In this document: positions 1 to 9,946 of the stretch, in pieces
Layout of the letters: each line of letters starts with the position of its first letter
Numbering within the stretch: the first letter of the stretch is position 1
NCBI RefSeq assembly: GCF_039904985.1
Contig: NZ_CP157005.1
Span: 744,001 to 808,000 of the forward strand
Direction: 5' to 3'
DNA length: 64,000 bases
Origin: Methylomonas sp. AM2-LC
Lineage (GTDB): Bacteria; Pseudomonadota; Gammaproteobacteria; Methylococcales; Methylomonadaceae
The notes under the pieces: generated by a model
What the model was told of the DNA's origin: nothing
The model's input: only the letters and a program-made list of their open reading frames with translations
The model's database searches: none
Position numbers and translations under genes: made by a program

Positions 1-485
1 ATTTGGCGGAAGCTTGGAAGCCTGTAATGGATATTGAGTTTGAATATATCAATTCAGAAGTCAATCCGCAATTTGCAAATATCGTTAGTCCTTCTGAGAT
101 AGTGGTAATTTCAACTATTCATGTTGAATTGGAGGGCGGTGGTGGTGATATCAATATCGCTATGCCCTATTCCATGATTGAACCCATTAGAGAAATGTTG
201 GATGCAGTGACTAGTGATCGTGGGGAAGTTGATGGTCGTTGGCAAGAGGCGTTAAGAGTCGAAATAATGCGTAGTGAGATTACCCTGAAAAGTAAATTGA
301 TTGAAAAAGAAATGGCTATTAGTGAAATCATAAAGCTTAAGAAAGGGGACGTTATTCCCATTGAAATGCCCGAAACTGTGCTGCTTGAAGTCGAAAATGT
401 TCCGGTATTCAAAGGTAAACTAGGGTTGTCTGACGGCAATTATGCTGTTGAAATTATAAACAAAATGACGCTGGACAATATATAA
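1..485 (+). CDS. fliM: Flagellar motor switch protein FliM, C-terminal part
   Basis: The gene enters from the left window edge, so only about the last 160 residues are visible. FliM is the C-ring protein that binds CheY-phosphate and sets rotation direction. The visible part holds the end of the CheC-like middle domain (GGGGDINIAMPYSMIEP) and the complete C-terminal SpoA domain (roughly the last 75 residues, ending VEIINKMTLDNI), which pairs with FliN. It is the first gene of the row leading into fliN 19 bases downstream. The assignment is firm from sequence and gene order. The TTG near base 3 is an internal leucine codon, not a start. Confidence 0.95.
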   Translation, partial: LAEAWKPVMDIEFEYINSEVNPQFANIVSPSEIVVISTIHVELEGGGGDINIAMPYSMIEPIREMLDAVTSDRGEVDGRWQEALRVEIMRSEITLKSKLIEKEMAISEIIKLKKGDVIPIEMPETVLLEVENVPVFKGKLGLSDGNYAVEIINKMTLDNI

Positions 486-504
486 CAGCAAGGAAAAAAC
501 TCAG

Positions 505-930
505 ATGAGCGAAAACGACGAAGATATTGGTGACGATTGGGCTGCGGCGATGAATGAACAGGCCATCGCAGAAAAAGGTGAAGAAGGGAAATCTTCAACC
601 AACGATTATGTTTCTGCTGAGTTTCCAGATCTGGGTGAACAAAGTCCGCAAAAACCACTTAATTCAGATGAAGTTAAGCTGGAAGTGATTCTAGATGTTC
701 CTGTTACCCTGTCATTAGAAATTGGTAGAACCAAAATTAATATTCGAAATCTGTTACAACTTAATCAAGGATCAGTGGTGGAATTGGATCGCTTTGCTGG
801 TGAACCAATGGATGTTCTGGTAAATGGTACATTGGTTGCTCATGGTGAGGTTGTGGTCGTTAATGATAAATTTGGAATTCGTTTAACAGATATTATTAGC
901 CCTTCAGAGCGGGTTAGAAAGTTGGGTTGA
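505..930 (+). CDS. fliN: Flagellar motor switch protein FliN
   Basis: This 141-residue protein has an acidic variable N-terminal segment (about 1-55, many D/E) and a C-terminal SpoA domain (about 58-138: LEVILDVPVTLSLEIGRT, then the VELDRFAGEPMDVLVNG core). FliN forms the lower rim of the C-ring with FliM and helps dock export substrates. The length fits gammaproteobacterial FliN (about 137-155). Its TGA overlaps the fliO ATG (TGATG at 928-932), which suggests translational coupling. Nothing is unusual here. Confidence 0.96.
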   Translation: MSENDEDIGDDWAAAMNEQAIAEKGEEGKSSTNDYVSAEFPDLGEQSPQKPLNSDEVKLEVILDVPVTLSLEIGRTKINIRNLLQLNQGSVVELDRFAGEPMDVLVNGTLVAHGEVVVVNDKFGIRLTDIISPSERVRKLG

Positions 931-1373
931 TGTGTATTAATCGCTTATTACTGTTTTTAGGTGGCTTAGCACTCACTTTGACTTGTCATGCTGAGGAAAC
1001 TGTACCCCAGCCACAATTAACGGGAAAAATTGTTTCGTCAATTGATGTTTGGCAGTGCTTGCTCGCTTTATTGCTAGTATTGGGTATATTTTTAGTCTGC
1101 GCCTGGTTATTACGTAAATCGGGTAGTTTGGCATTACTAAACAGAGGACAGCTGAGTATAGTGGCTGGTTTGCCGTTGGGTATGCGAGAAAAGCTGGTTT
1201 TAGTTAAAGTTGGCGATAAGCAATTGTTGTTAGGTGTTACCGCTAGTCGCATTGACAAATTGCTTGAACTCGAAGGTGAACAACGCCTATTCCAAAATCA
1301 GACTAGTGATACGGAGTCGAGCATTTTTCAGAAAAAACTAATGCAGTTTATGCAGAGTAACAGACATGAATAA
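930..1373 (+). CDS. fliO: Flagellar biosynthesis protein FliO
   Basis: FliO is a small membrane factor that helps assemble the FliP pore of the flagellar export gate. The 147-residue product has an N-terminal hydrophobic signal-like segment (about 4-22) and one clear membrane segment (about 40-60, rich in L/V/I, ending LLRKSG). A cytoplasmic domain follows with the family pattern [33 protein letters not shown] chose the ATG at 930, which overlaps the fliN stop, over a TTG one codon earlier. FliO is poorly conserved, so position between fliN and fliP adds much of the confidence. Confidence 0.92.
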   Translation: MCINRLLLFLGGLALTLTCHAEETVPQPQLTGKIVSSIDVWQCLLALLLVLGIFLVCAWLLRKSGSLALLNRGQLSIVAGLPLGMREKLVLVKVGDKQLLLGVTASRIDKLLELEGEQRLFQNQTSDTESSIFQKKLMQFMQSNRHE

Positions 1374-2121
1374 ATTTTGGTATAGCTTGGTATTGCTGAT
1401 TTTTCTAAGTTTCTATTTTCAGGAATCTGTTTGCGCTGCAATACCTGGAATTGATGCGATTACTGTTACTAGTAATGCTAAGGGTGGACAGAATTATACG
1501 GTAACTATCCAGATTTTGTTTTTAATGACAATGCTGACTTTATTGCCAGCATTGTTATTAACGATGACCTCATTTACCCGAATTATGATAGTGCTGAGCT
1601 TACTTAGACAGGCGCTGGGTACATCGCAGGTTCCCACTAATCAAGTATTATTAGGGTTATCGTTGTTTCTGACCATTTTTATCATGATGCCCGTTCTGGA
1701 AAAGGTTAACGATAATGCTGTGCAGCCCTATCTGGAAGAAAAAATAGATACATTAACAGCCTTACAAAAAGCCTCAGAGCCTATCAGGCAGTTTATGCTG
1801 AAACAAACACGCGAGGCTGATATTGATATGTTTATTAGAGTTTCTGGCAAGGAAAACATTAATAAGCCTGAGGATGTGCCTTTTTCATTATTACTACCTG
1901 CTTATGTAACCAGTGAACTTAAAACAGCTTTTCAGATTGGATTTGTTCTATTTTTACCCTTTTTAGTTATTGATATGGTCGTTGCTAGTGTTCTAATGTC
2001 TATGGGTATGATGATGCTGTCGCCGATGATCGTATCATTGCCATTCAAAATCATGTTGTTTGTACTTGCAGATGGTTGGTCTATGGTTTTGGAGATGCTA
2101 GCTGCCAGTTTTTATGTTTAA
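1366..2121 (+). CDS. fliP: Flagellar export gate protein FliP
   Basis: FliP is a core subunit of the FliPQR channel of the flagellar type III export apparatus. The 251-residue protein begins with a cleavable signal peptide (about 1-25, ending SVCAA), as is known for FliP. Membrane segments lie near 50-75, 90-115, 190-212 and 218-245. Family signatures seen include [31 protein letters not shown] and the C-terminal LADGWSMV. It overlaps the end of fliO by 8 bases, pointing to coupled translation. Confidence 0.97.
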   Translation: MNKFWYSLVLLIFLSFYFQESVCAAIPGIDAITVTSNAKGGQNYTVTIQILFLMTMLTLLPALLLTMTSFTRIMIVLSLLRQALGTSQVPTNQVLLGLSLFLTIFIMMPVLEKVNDNAVQPYLEEKIDTLTALQKASEPIRQFMLKQTREADIDMFIRVSGKENINKPEDVPFSLLLPAYVTSELKTAFQIGFVLFLPFLVIDMVVASVLMSMGMMMLSPMIVSLPFKIMLFVLADGWSMVLEMLAASFYV

Positions 2122-2136
2122 TTAAGTGAAGTTTAT

Positions 2137-2406
2137 ATGACGCCAGAAATAATCTCCTCACTTGCTCAGCAAACCGTATTGGTCACACTTAAAATTATGG
2201 GGCCAATTTTACTGGCGGCCTTGCTGGTCGGATTGCTGGTATCTATGTTTCAGGCCGCTACATCAATTCAGGAACAAACCTTAACGTTTATTCCCAAGTT
2301 AGCCATTGTGGTGATCGTATTAATGATTGCTGGTCCAGCCATGCTGCAACTCTTGATTGATTATTTTCAGGATTTGCTGCGTGAACTTCCTACTTTGATA
2401 GGATGA
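2137..2406 (+). CDS. fliQ: Flagellar export gate protein FliQ
   Basis: An 89-residue protein with two hydrophobic segments (about 17-40 and 52-75) and the FliQ/SctS signature around GLLVSMFQAATSIQEQTLTFIPK. FliQ packs around the outside of the FliP-FliR channel. Length is exactly typical (about 89 residues). Its TGA overlaps the fliR start (ATGA at 2403-2406). There is no alternative identity. Confidence 0.97.
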   Translation: MTPEIISSLAQQTVLVTLKIMGPILLAALLVGLLVSMFQAATSIQEQTLTFIPKLAIVVIVLMIAGPAMLQLLIDYFQDLLRELPTLIG

Positions 2407-3179
2407 CTTTTACTGAGGAACAGTTACTTGGCTATTTAGCCACGTTTATATGGCCTTTCTTACGGATGGGGTCTATGTTTATCACTATTCCGGTATTTGG
2501 AGTTAGCATTGTTCCAGCTAGAGTGCGAGTAATGGCTGGATTACTGATTACTATAGTTATTTTACCCACTTTACCCGCTATACCGACAGTTGAGATATTC
2601 AGTTTTCAGGGCTGGATGATCGCTATGCAACAAATTATGCTAGGTATGTGCTCTGGTTTTATTTTACAAATGGTCTTATCCATTATGTTATTCGCCGGAC
2701 AGTCAATAGCCTACAGTATGGGATTAGGCTTTGCTTCTATGGTAGATCCTTCTACAGGTGTTCAAGTGCCCGTGATCGCACAATTGTTCGTCATAGCTTC
2801 CAGTTTTATTTTTCTTTCCGTCAATGGTCATTTATTGTTAATAGAAATGCTTGCGCAAAGCTTTCATACATTGCCAGTGTCTATGCTGGGTTTTGAAAAA
2901 ACTGATTTATGGCGAATCATTATTTGGAGTAGTCAGATTTTTGCTGATGGGCTGCTATTGGCTTTACCTATTATGGCTACCATGCTATTTGTAAACATCA
3001 GTTTTGGCGTGGCATCAAAAGCCGCGCCACAATTACAGATTTTTGGGGTGGGCTTTCCAATTACTATCATTATAGGCATGTTGTTAATTTGGGTAGGTGT
3101 GCCCAGTATTATTGATGGTTTTACTGACATGTTGCAAGATAGCTATACATTTATCAGTCAGTTATTGAGATTGAACTAA
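2403..3179 (+). CDS. fliR: Flagellar export gate protein FliR
   Basis: A 258-residue polytopic membrane protein with about six hydrophobic segments. Recognisable FliR features are the N-terminal FIWPFLRMGSMFITIPVFG, the conserved GLGFASMVDPSTGVQVPV stretch, and ASKAAPQLQIFGVGFP near 200. FliR contributes one subunit to the FliP5Q4R1 export channel. It ends in TAA directly against the flhB ATG with no intervening base, so the export-gate genes form a continuous translational unit. Confidence 0.97.
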   Translation: MTFTEEQLLGYLATFIWPFLRMGSMFITIPVFGVSIVPARVRVMAGLLITIVILPTLPAIPTVEIFSFQGWMIAMQQIMLGMCSGFILQMVLSIMLFAGQSIAYSMGLGFASMVDPSTGVQVPVIAQLFVIASSFIFLSVNGHLLLIEMLAQSFHTLPVSMLGFEKTDLWRIIIWSSQIFADGLLLALPIMATMLFVNISFGVASKAAPQLQIFGVGFPITIIIGMLLIWVGVPSIIDGFTDMLQDSYTFISQLLRLN

Positions 3180-4307
3180 ATGGCAGACGATTCAGGTCAG
3201 GACAAAACCGAAACTGCGACTGGTAAGCGCGTTACTGACTCACGCAAGAAAGGCCAGATAGCACGATCCAAAGAGCTTAATGTATTTGTAACTTTAATAG
3301 TCAGTTCGGCGTTGTTTGTTTTTATGGGGCAGCACATGACAAACGACTTACGTGACATGATGATGCATCAATTTATACTGCCAAGAGAAGTCATTTTCGA
3401 TCCATTAACCCCGCTTAACTATTTGAAACGAGCGTTTACCGAAGGTTTTTTAGTTATTGTGCCTTTTATATTGGTGTTGTTGATAGTTGATTTATTGACA
3501 CCATTACTGATGGGTGGGTGGAATTTTAGCAGTGAAGGCTTTGAGCCTAAATTCGAAAAACTTAATCCACTTACGGGCATTAAAAGAATACTTGGCATTC
3601 AAGGTTTTATTGAGCTAATTAAAGCTATCATCAAAACATTGTTAGTTGGTTTTATGACCTGGAGTTTGTTCAACGTGTATTTTGATGATTTTATGGGCTT
3701 AAGTCATATGCCTATTGATCAGGGAATTTATCGGGCTGCTCAAATACTGGTAGATTGTTTACTAATTTTAAGTTCAACATTTTTGTTGCTAGTGATGATA
3801 GATGTGCCTTATCAGCTTTGGCATCTGCAAGATCAATTGAAAATGACTAAACAGGAAGTGCGGGATGAAAATAAGGAGATGGAAGGAAACCCAGAGGTTA
3901 AAGGCAAAATTCGGCGTATGCAAATGGAGGCTTCTCGTCGACGTATGATGGAAGCAGTCCCCAATGCTGATGTGATCGTCACCAATCCTACGCATTTTGC
4001 TGTTGCCTTAAAATATGATTTAACCAGTACTGGTGCACCGCTAGTGGTAGCCAAAGGTACTGATTTGATTGCTGCACAAATCCGAAATGTGGGTATGGCT
4101 GCCAATGTGACGCTCGTAGCGGTTCCGGCTTTAAGCAGAGCTTTATACTATTCTACTGACTTGAATGAGGAAATACCGCGCGGCTTGTTTTTAGCGGTTG
4201 CACAAGTATTAGCCTATGTATTTCAGTTAAGAGCAGCCAATCAAAATGGTTGGAGTAAACCCGTTCCGCCCAGTGATGTACCTGTGCCGGATGAATTCAG
4301 GCAGTAA
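3180..4307 (+). CDS. flhB: Flagellar export switch protein FlhB
   Basis: FlhB controls the switch from rod/hook to filament substrates through autocleavage in its cytoplasmic domain. The 375-residue product starts with the family's basic N-terminus (DKTETATGKRVTDSRKKGQ), has four membrane segments (about 33-52, 88-112, 140-165, 185-210), and carries the autocleavage motif NPTH at residues 269-272. The tail after about 350 is proline-rich. flhA begins 17 bases downstream. Confidence 0.98.
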   Translation: MADDSGQDKTETATGKRVTDSRKKGQIARSKELNVFVTLIVSSALFVFMGQHMTNDLRDMMMHQFILPREVIFDPLTPLNYLKRAFTEGFLVIVPFILVLLIVDLLTPLLMGGWNFSSEGFEPKFEKLNPLTGIKRILGIQGFIELIKAIIKTLLVGFMTWSLFNVYFDDFMGLSHMPIDQGIYRAAQILVDCLLILSSTFLLLVMIDVPYQLWHLQDQLKMTKQEVRDENKEMEGNPEVKGKIRRMQMEASRRRMMEAVPNADVIVTNPTHFAVALKYDLTSTGAPLVVAKGTDLIAAQIRNVGMAANVTLVAVPALSRALYYSTDLNEEIPRGLFLAVAQVLAYVFQLRAANQNGWSKPVPPSDVPVPDEFRQ

Positions 4308-4324
4308 ACCCGCAGACTTTTACG

Positions 4325-6430
4325 ATGGACTTCAAAAAAATCATTAATACGCTTAAAACTATATCGGCTATGGGCTTAGGAGCCCCTTTGCTGATTGTAA
4401 TGTTATTGGCTTTATTAATATTGCCCTTACCTCCTTTTGTTCTTGATTTGTTTTTTACCTTCAATATAGCCTTTTCACTGATTATTTTGCTAGTCGTTAT
4501 CTATACAACTAAACCGTTGGAATTTGCTGCATTTCCTACGGTAATACTGGTAGCTACGTTATTAAGACTGGCATTGAATGTGGCATCTACGCGTGTGGTT
4601 TTGTTAAAAGGACATGAAGGTGGGGATGCGGCAGGAAAAGTGATAGAAGCCTTTGGTTCGTTTGTTATTGGCGGGAATTTTGCGGTGGGCATTGTTGTAT
4701 TTGCCATTTTGGTCGTCATTAATTTTGTAGTAGTGACCAAGGGAGCGGGTAGGGTTGCCGAAGTAAGCGCTCGTTTCACTCTTGATGCCATGCCAGGTAA
4801 GCAAATGGCGATAGATGCAGATCTAAACTCTGGCTTAATTAATCAGGAAGAGGCGCGTTCCCGGCGTGAAGATGTTGCAGCTGAGGCCGATTTTTACGGC
4901 TCAATGGATGGTGCGAGTAAATTTGTGCGTGGAGACGCCGTTGCTGGCATTATCATTTTATTTGTGAATATGATAGGTGGATTAGCCATTGGTGTTGGAC
5001 AACACGGTATGAGTTTTGCCAATGCTGGCAATGTTTATGTGTTATTAGCTATCGGTGATGGTTTAGTGGCGCAAATTCCTTCCTTGTTATTGTCGGTGGC
5101 ATCAGCCATGGTCGTTACCAGAGTAAGAGGAAGTAAGCAAGACATTGGTAAGCAGGTGTCTTCGCAATTATTCGAAGATCCCAGAACTTTATTAGTGACT
5201 GCTGCTGTTATGGGTTTGCTGGGAATTATTCCTGGAATGCCGAATTTGGTCTTTATTTTGTTGGCCTTGTCCTTAGTGGGTGCTGCATATCTGGTTAATC
5301 GCCGCCACCAGCGTGAAGAAGAAAATGTTCTTGAACTGGCGAATGTTGTCAATACTCAGCAACAACTCGCTAAATCAGAAGTTAAGGAGCTAGGCTGGGA
5401 TGATGTGATGCCTGTCGATATTATTGGTCTTGAAGTAGGTTATCGACTGATTCCGTTAGTTGATAAAAATCAGGGCGGGCAATTAATGACACGTATTAAA
5501 GGTGTTCGCAAAAAACTTTCTCAGGAATTGGGTTTTCTAATTCCTTCGGTACATATTCGCGATAATCTGGATTTATCTCCCACTGAATATCGTATTTCAC
5601 TGATGGGCGTAAATGTTGGTGAAGCAGACATAATGCCAGATAAGGAAATGGCCATTAATCCAGGGCGAGTATTTGGTAGTTTGCCGGGTGTGGCTTGTAA
5701 AGATCCCGCCTTTGGCCTTGAAGCAGTTTGGATAGATGCTGGTCAGCGCGATCATGCTCAAACTTTAGGATACACAGTTGTTGATCCGAGTACGGTGGTC
5801 GCAACACATCTAAGCCATATTTTGCAAACTAATGCGCACGAACTATTCGGTTATGAGGAGGCGCAGCAACTTTTGGATAATTTAAGCAAACTGGTTCCGA
5901 AGCTGGTTGAGGATCTGGTGCCAAAAACATTGCCATTGGGTGTTGTTGTGAAAGTATTGCAAAATTTGTTATGGGAGCGGATCTCTATTCGAGATATGCG
6001 TACTATCGCCGAAACTTTGGCGGAGTATGGTAGTAAGAGTCAAGATCCAGACATCTTGACTTCGACAGTGCGGGTGGCGCTAGGCCGCTCTATTGTTCAT
6101 GATATCTGTGGTGCTCAGGTAGAAATCCCCGTTATTACCTTGGATTCGGGGTTGGAACAGATATTGCATAAGTCATTGCAGACGGCAAGCGATGGTGGTG
6201 CTGGTTTAGAACCTGGGTTGGCAGAACAAATGCATAAATCTTTAGAAGAGAGTGCGCAAAAAATGGAAATTGAAGGTCAGGCTGCTATATTGCTGGTTTC
6301 TGCTTTTATCCGACCTTGGTTGGCACGATTTGTCCGTTTTTCAATTCCAGGTTTACAAGTGCTGGCCTATAGCGAAATACCGCAGGATCGGCGAATAAAG
6401 GTAATTTCAACAGTGGGTCAGCGAACATAA
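4325..6430 (+). CDS. flhA: Flagellar export apparatus protein FlhA
   Basis: A 701-residue protein of standard length. The N-terminal half (about 20-330) has about eight membrane segments and the conserved cytoplasmic FHIPEP-type loop (TKGAGRVAEVSARFTLDAMPGKQMAIDADL near 140-170). The C-terminal half (about 350-690) is the soluble nonameric ring that docks chaperone-substrate complexes and uses the proton motive force for export. Start ATG follows flhB by 17 bases. flhF follows 16 bases later with an AGAGGA-like ribosome site just before it. Confidence 0.98.
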   Translation: MDFKKIINTLKTISAMGLGAPLLIVMLLALLILPLPPFVLDLFFTFNIAFSLIILLVVIYTTKPLEFAAFPTVILVATLLRLALNVASTRVVLLKGHEGGDAAGKVIEAFGSFVIGGNFAVGIVVFAILVVINFVVVTKGAGRVAEVSARFTLDAMPGKQMAIDADLNSGLINQEEARSRREDVAAEADFYGSMDGASKFVRGDAVAGIIILFVNMIGGLAIGVGQHGMSFANAGNVYVLLAIGDGLVAQIPSLLLSVASAMVVTRVRGSKQDIGKQVSSQLFEDPRTLLVTAAVMGLLGIIPGMPNLVFILLALSLVGAAYLVNRRHQREEENVLELANVVNTQQQLAKSEVKELGWDDVMPVDIIGLEVGYRLIPLVDKNQGGQLMTRIKGVRKKLSQELGFLIPSVHIRDNLDLSPTEYRISLMGVNVGEADIMPDKEMAINPGRVFGSLPGVACKDPAFGLEAVWIDAGQRDHAQTLGYTVVDPSTVVATHLSHILQTNAHELFGYEEAQQLLDNLSKLVPKLVEDLVPKTLPLGVVVKVLQNLLWERISIRDMRTIAETLAEYGSKSQDPDILTSTVRVALGRSIVHDICGAQVEIPVITLDSGLEQILHKSLQTASDGGAGLEPGLAEQMHKSLEESAQKMEIEGQAAILLVSAFIRPWLARFVRFSIPGLQVLAYSEIPQDRRIKVISTVGQRT

Positions 6431-6446
6431 TGAAAGAGGATGCATC

Positions 6447-7847
6447 ATGAAAATTAAACGATTTTTTGCAGCTGATATTAGGCACGCAATGCGCATGGTT
6501 AAAGAAGAGCTTGGTGCTGATGCAGTTATTATGTCTAATCGGTCTGTAGATGGCGGCGTAGAAATCGTTGCTGCCCGAGATTTTGATGAGCATGCTGTAG
6601 AAAAACATTTACAACAGCAAGAACAGGAGCTGCATAAGATTGCCCCTAAACCTCTGGAGTTTCCAGATCTTCATGCTGACAAACATACTTCGCATTTACT
6701 GAGTAGTGCCCGAAAACCAGGTAATGCGGTTGAAAATCCGTTGCGCAAAAACATTGATCAATATATCGGCTATGCTGAAAAAGTACAAATTATGACTGCA
6801 GCACCCGTTCAGGCTAAAGAGAATAAACAGGCCCAGACTAAACCTGCATGGGCAAATGCAGAGCAAAAGCTTAAATTAGTTGCCGAAAATGCAAAATTGA
6901 ACTCACAAGATCAAGTTCCTGATAAGTTTATAGTTGAAATACGCAATGAAATTAAAGATTTGCGAAGTATGCTTGATAATAAGTTAGCTGGTATGAGCGA
7001 AGCTAAGCGAAATCATGAATTACCAGTACGTGCTGCATTACTGGAACGTTTACTAGAAAACGGATTTTCTAAAAAATTATCAACAAAAATTGCTAATCGT
7101 TTAGGTAGTCATACTCAATTAGAGCATGCTTTTATTAAAGCGCAGGAGATGTTATGCAAAAGTTTACCCATAGTGGAGGATAGATTGCTTCAGAATGGTG
7201 GTATTGCTGCCTTAGTTGGGCCTACAGGTGTAGGCAAAACCACGACTATTGCCAAATTGGCTGCGCAGTACATTCTAAAGCACGGTAATCGAGATGTTGC
7301 ACTTATCACTACAGATAATTATCGAATAGGTGCGCATGAACAATTGAGTATTTATGGACGAATTCTAGGTGTATCCGTCAAAATTGCCAATAATGGTGCT
7401 GAACTAGCGCAACACATTCATCACTTTTCCGACAAAAAACTTATATTAATTGACACAGTTGGTATGAGTCAGCGTGATCTGCGTTTGGCGGAACAAATAA
7501 ATACGTTAAGACATGAAGACCTACCTATTCAGACTTTTTTGGTCATTTCTGCCACCAGTCAATACAAAACTGTGATGGAGGTAATAGATGCATTTCAGAT
7601 ATTAGAGCCACATGCAGCTATACTTACTAAACTTGATGAAGGAGTTAGTAAGGCGTCTGCTTTATCCGCTATTATTGAACGACGATTACCTTTGTCTTTT
7701 ATTACGGATGGCCAACAAGTGCCAGAAGATATTTATGAACCTGAAGCAGAAGCGCTAATACAGAGATGTGTAATGAGTTGTAATACTGAATACGATTACA
7801 ATGATAAATTAAACCAAGACGATTGGCTGGCAGAAAGTTATGCATAA
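6447..7847 (+). CDS. flhF: Flagellar GTPase FlhF
   Basis: FlhF is an SRP-family GTPase that places the flagellum at the cell pole. The 466-residue product begins MKIKRFFAADIRHAMRMVKEELGADAVIMSNR, the typical FlhF B-domain start, then a variable linker (about 60-180). The NG domain has the P-loop GPTGVGKTTT at about 258-267, the TTDNYRIGA motif, the G3 DTVG and the G4-like TKLDE. It overlaps flhG by 8 bases. The pair antagonise each other to set flagellar site and number, which supports a polar flagellum. Confidence 0.97.
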   Translation: MKIKRFFAADIRHAMRMVKEELGADAVIMSNRSVDGGVEIVAARDFDEHAVEKHLQQQEQELHKIAPKPLEFPDLHADKHTSHLLSSARKPGNAVENPLRKNIDQYIGYAEKVQIMTAAPVQAKENKQAQTKPAWANAEQKLKLVAENAKLNSQDQVPDKFIVEIRNEIKDLRSMLDNKLAGMSEAKRNHELPVRAALLERLLENGFSKKLSTKIANRLGSHTQLEHAFIKAQEMLCKSLPIVEDRLLQNGGIAALVGPTGVGKTTTIAKLAAQYILKHGNRDVALITTDNYRIGAHEQLSIYGRILGVSVKIANNGAELAQHIHHFSDKKLILIDTVGMSQRDLRLAEQINTLRHEDLPIQTFLVISATSQYKTVMEVIDAFQILEPHAAILTKLDEGVSKASALSAIIERRLPLSFITDGQQVPEDIYEPEAEALIQRCVMSCNTEYDYNDKLNQDDWLAESYA

Positions 7848-8712
7848 GCCAGTAGATCAGGCGGCTGGAATTAGAAGAATGAGACAAATGAAACCGGTTA
7901 GGGTGGTTGCGGTCACCAGTGGTAAAGGTGGAGTCGGAAAAACCAATTTATCTGTGAATATAGGCGTGGCCTCGGCAAAAGCTGGGCGGCGAGTGGCCAT
8001 ACTTGATGCCGATATGGGCTTGGCGAATGTCGATATTTTACTGGGCATATTCCCTAAATTTAATTTGTCACATGTTTTAAGCGGTGAGAAAACTCTAAAA
8101 GAAATCATGGTAACTGGGCCTTCGGGTTTGAAAATCATACCAGCCTCTTCAGGTATACAGCGTATGACAGATCTAAATGTTGCCGAACAAGCTGGAATAA
8201 TACGTGCGTTTAGTGAAATTGAAAATGATCTGGATATGTTGATAGTCGACACTGCCGCCGGTATTTCAGCCAGTGTGGTGAATTTTGCTCGTGCTTGTCA
8301 GGATATAATTGTTGTTGTTTGCGACGAACCCACTTCTTTGGCAGACGCGTATGCTTATATTAAGTTATTGAATAGAGATTACAGTCTCAATAACTTCCAT
8401 ATTATTACCAATATGGTGCAGTCTAGCGAACATGGTCAGGCTTTATTTAATAAGTTATGCAAAGTAACTGATCGTTATTTGGATATTTCTCTGCAATATT
8501 TAGGTGCCGTGCCGCAGGATGAATTTTTAAAAAAATCCGTGCAAAAACAGACCCCAGTTGTTGAAGCGTTTCCACAAAGTAAAGCGGCTATAGCCATAAA
8601 AAACTTAGCGCGAAAGATTGATCAGTGGCCAATCAAATTACAAGCTGGCGGATATTTGGAGTTCTTTGTAGAACGTATGATTCGTTACAGCGCTAAAGAG
8701 GATGCTGCATGA
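7840..8712 (+). CDS. flhG: Flagellar number regulator FlhG (FleN), MinD-like ATPase
   Basis: A 290-residue ParA/MinD-type ATPase. The deviant Walker A SGKGGVGKT lies at 27-35, DADMGLANVD follows, and the Walker B-like IVDTAAG lies near 140. The N-terminus carries DQAAGIR (6-12), matching the conserved DQAxxLR-type motif by which FlhG stimulates FlhF GTPase. The C-terminus has an amphipathic stretch (EFFVERMIRY). FlhG limits the number of polar flagella. It overlaps flhF upstream and shares ATGA with fliA downstream. Confidence 0.96.
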   Translation: MHKPVDQAAGIRRMRQMKPVRVVAVTSGKGGVGKTNLSVNIGVASAKAGRRVAILDADMGLANVDILLGIFPKFNLSHVLSGEKTLKEIMVTGPSGLKIIPASSGIQRMTDLNVAEQAGIIRAFSEIENDLDMLIVDTAAGISASVVNFARACQDIIVVVCDEPTSLADAYAYIKLLNRDYSLNNFHIITNMVQSSEHGQALFNKLCKVTDRYLDISLQYLGAVPQDEFLKKSVQKQTPVVEAFPQSKAAIAIKNLARKIDQWPIKLQAGGYLEFFVERMIRYSAKEDAA

Positions 8713-9458
8713 ATGGTGTGGCAATGTATGCGGCGGTACAGGCTAATACCACCGATGTTTTGGTCAATCAGCATTTGCCGTTGGTCAAGCGCATTGCTTA
8801 TCATCTAATGGGGCGCTTGCCCGATACCGTGCAATTAGACGATTTAGTGCAATCGGGTATGTTGGGTTTACTTGAGGCCATCAAACATTACGATGCAAGC
8901 CAAGGGGCCAGTTTTGAAACATATGCTGGTATACGTATTCGTGGGGCTATGCTTGATGAATTGCGTCGATCTGATTGGACCCCTAGATCGGTACATAAGA
9001 AAGGACGTATGGTTGCGGAAGCAATCAGAGAAATTGAAAATACTTTTGGTCGAGACGCAAAAGACAGTGAAGTGGCTACACATATGGGTATTTCAATGGA
9101 TGAATATAACGCTATTTTGCAAGATAGTTTAGCCTGTAAAACCTTTAGTGTAGAAGAGTTGGTGCAAGGCGAAGCCGGTGTGATTGAGGCGATACATGCA
9201 AATACACAACAACCCGAAGATATCTTGGTTCGGCAAAGTTTTCAAAAAGCGTTAACAGTCGCTATTAACGATTTACCAGAAAGAGAACGTTTAGTTATTT
9301 CACTTTACTATGATGAAGAATTGAATCTTCGGGAGATAGGTAAAGTCCTTGATGTCAGCGAGTCACGGGTTAGTCAGATATGTAGTCAGGCATTATTACG
9401 GTTAAGAGCCAAACTTGCAGATTGGCTCGAAGGAAAAGATAATGGGGCAATGAATTAA
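8709..9458 (+). CDS. fliA: RNA polymerase sigma-28 factor FliA
   Basis: The flagellar sigma factor that drives late (class IV) flagellar and chemotaxis genes. The 249-residue product contains region 2 (DLVQSGMLGLLEAIKHYD, then FETYAGIRIRGAMLDELRRSDWTPRS), region 3 and region 4 (LPERERLVISLYYDEELNLREIGKVLDVSESRVSQ as helix-turn-helix). The chosen ATG at 8709 overlaps the flhG stop; an ATG five codons later is also possible. An 84-base gap follows before cheY, the largest gap so far, which may hold a separate promoter, though I see no clear sigma-28 consensus in it. Confidence 0.97.
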   Translation: MNGVAMYAAVQANTTDVLVNQHLPLVKRIAYHLMGRLPDTVQLDDLVQSGMLGLLEAIKHYDASQGASFETYAGIRIRGAMLDELRRSDWTPRSVHKKGRMVAEAIREIENTFGRDAKDSEVATHMGISMDEYNAILQDSLACKTFSVEELVQGEAGVIEAIHANTQQPEDILVRQSFQKALTVAINDLPERERLVISLYYDEELNLREIGKVLDVSESRVSQICSQALLRLRAKLADWLEGKDNGAMN

Positions 9459-9542
9459 TTAATGACTATACTTGATGTATTCGACTATGGTCTGCTTATA
9501 CCAACCCCCTTAATGATAAAGTAGTTTGTTTGGAGATTATCC

Positions 9543-9944
9543 TTGGATAAAAATATGAAAATTCTGATTGTTGATGATTTTTCAACAATGCGGAGAATTG
9601 TAAAAAACCTGTTAAAAGATCTCGGATTTACCAACACTATGGAAGCGGATGACGGCAAGAGTGCGCTACCCATACTGGAAAAAGGAGGTATTGATTTTCT
9701 GGTTACAGATTGGAATATGCCGGGGATGACAGGGCTCGATTTATTAAAAGCAGTTAGAGCTAATCCGCACTTGGCTAATTTGCCTGTGTTGATGGTAACT
9801 GCGGAGGCTAAACGCGAGCAAATCATCATGGCTGCCCAAGCAGGTGTAAATGGATATGTGATTAAACCGTTTACTGCCGCAACGTTAAAAGAGAAAATCG
9901 AAAAAATCTTTGAACGTATTGATCATCAGGACAAAGGTAGTTAA
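9543..9944 (+). CDS. cheY: Chemotaxis response regulator CheY
   Basis: A single-receiver protein (129-133 residues). It shows the acidic pocket VDD, the phosphorylated Asp in VTDWNMPGM, the conserved Thr in MVTAEAKRE and Lys in VIKPF. CheY-phosphate binds FliM to change rotation. A TTG at 9543 is placed 7 bases after GGAG (9532-9535) and gives an N-terminus like Vibrio CheY (DKNMKIL). The ATG at 9555 sits 19 bases from that site. I prefer TTG but the ATG start cannot be excluded. cheZ follows after 2 bases. Confidence 0.95.
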   Translation: MDKNMKILIVDDFSTMRRIVKNLLKDLGFTNTMEADDGKSALPILEKGGIDFLVTDWNMPGMTGLDLLKAVRANPHLANLPVLMVTAEAKREQIIMAAQAGVNGYVIKPFTAATLKEKIEKIFERIDHQDKGS

Positions 9945-9946
9945 GC

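Noticed and set aside
9459..9542. A sigma-28 promoter for cheY
   Set aside because: No convincing TAAA...GCCGATAA match is seen in the 84-base gap.
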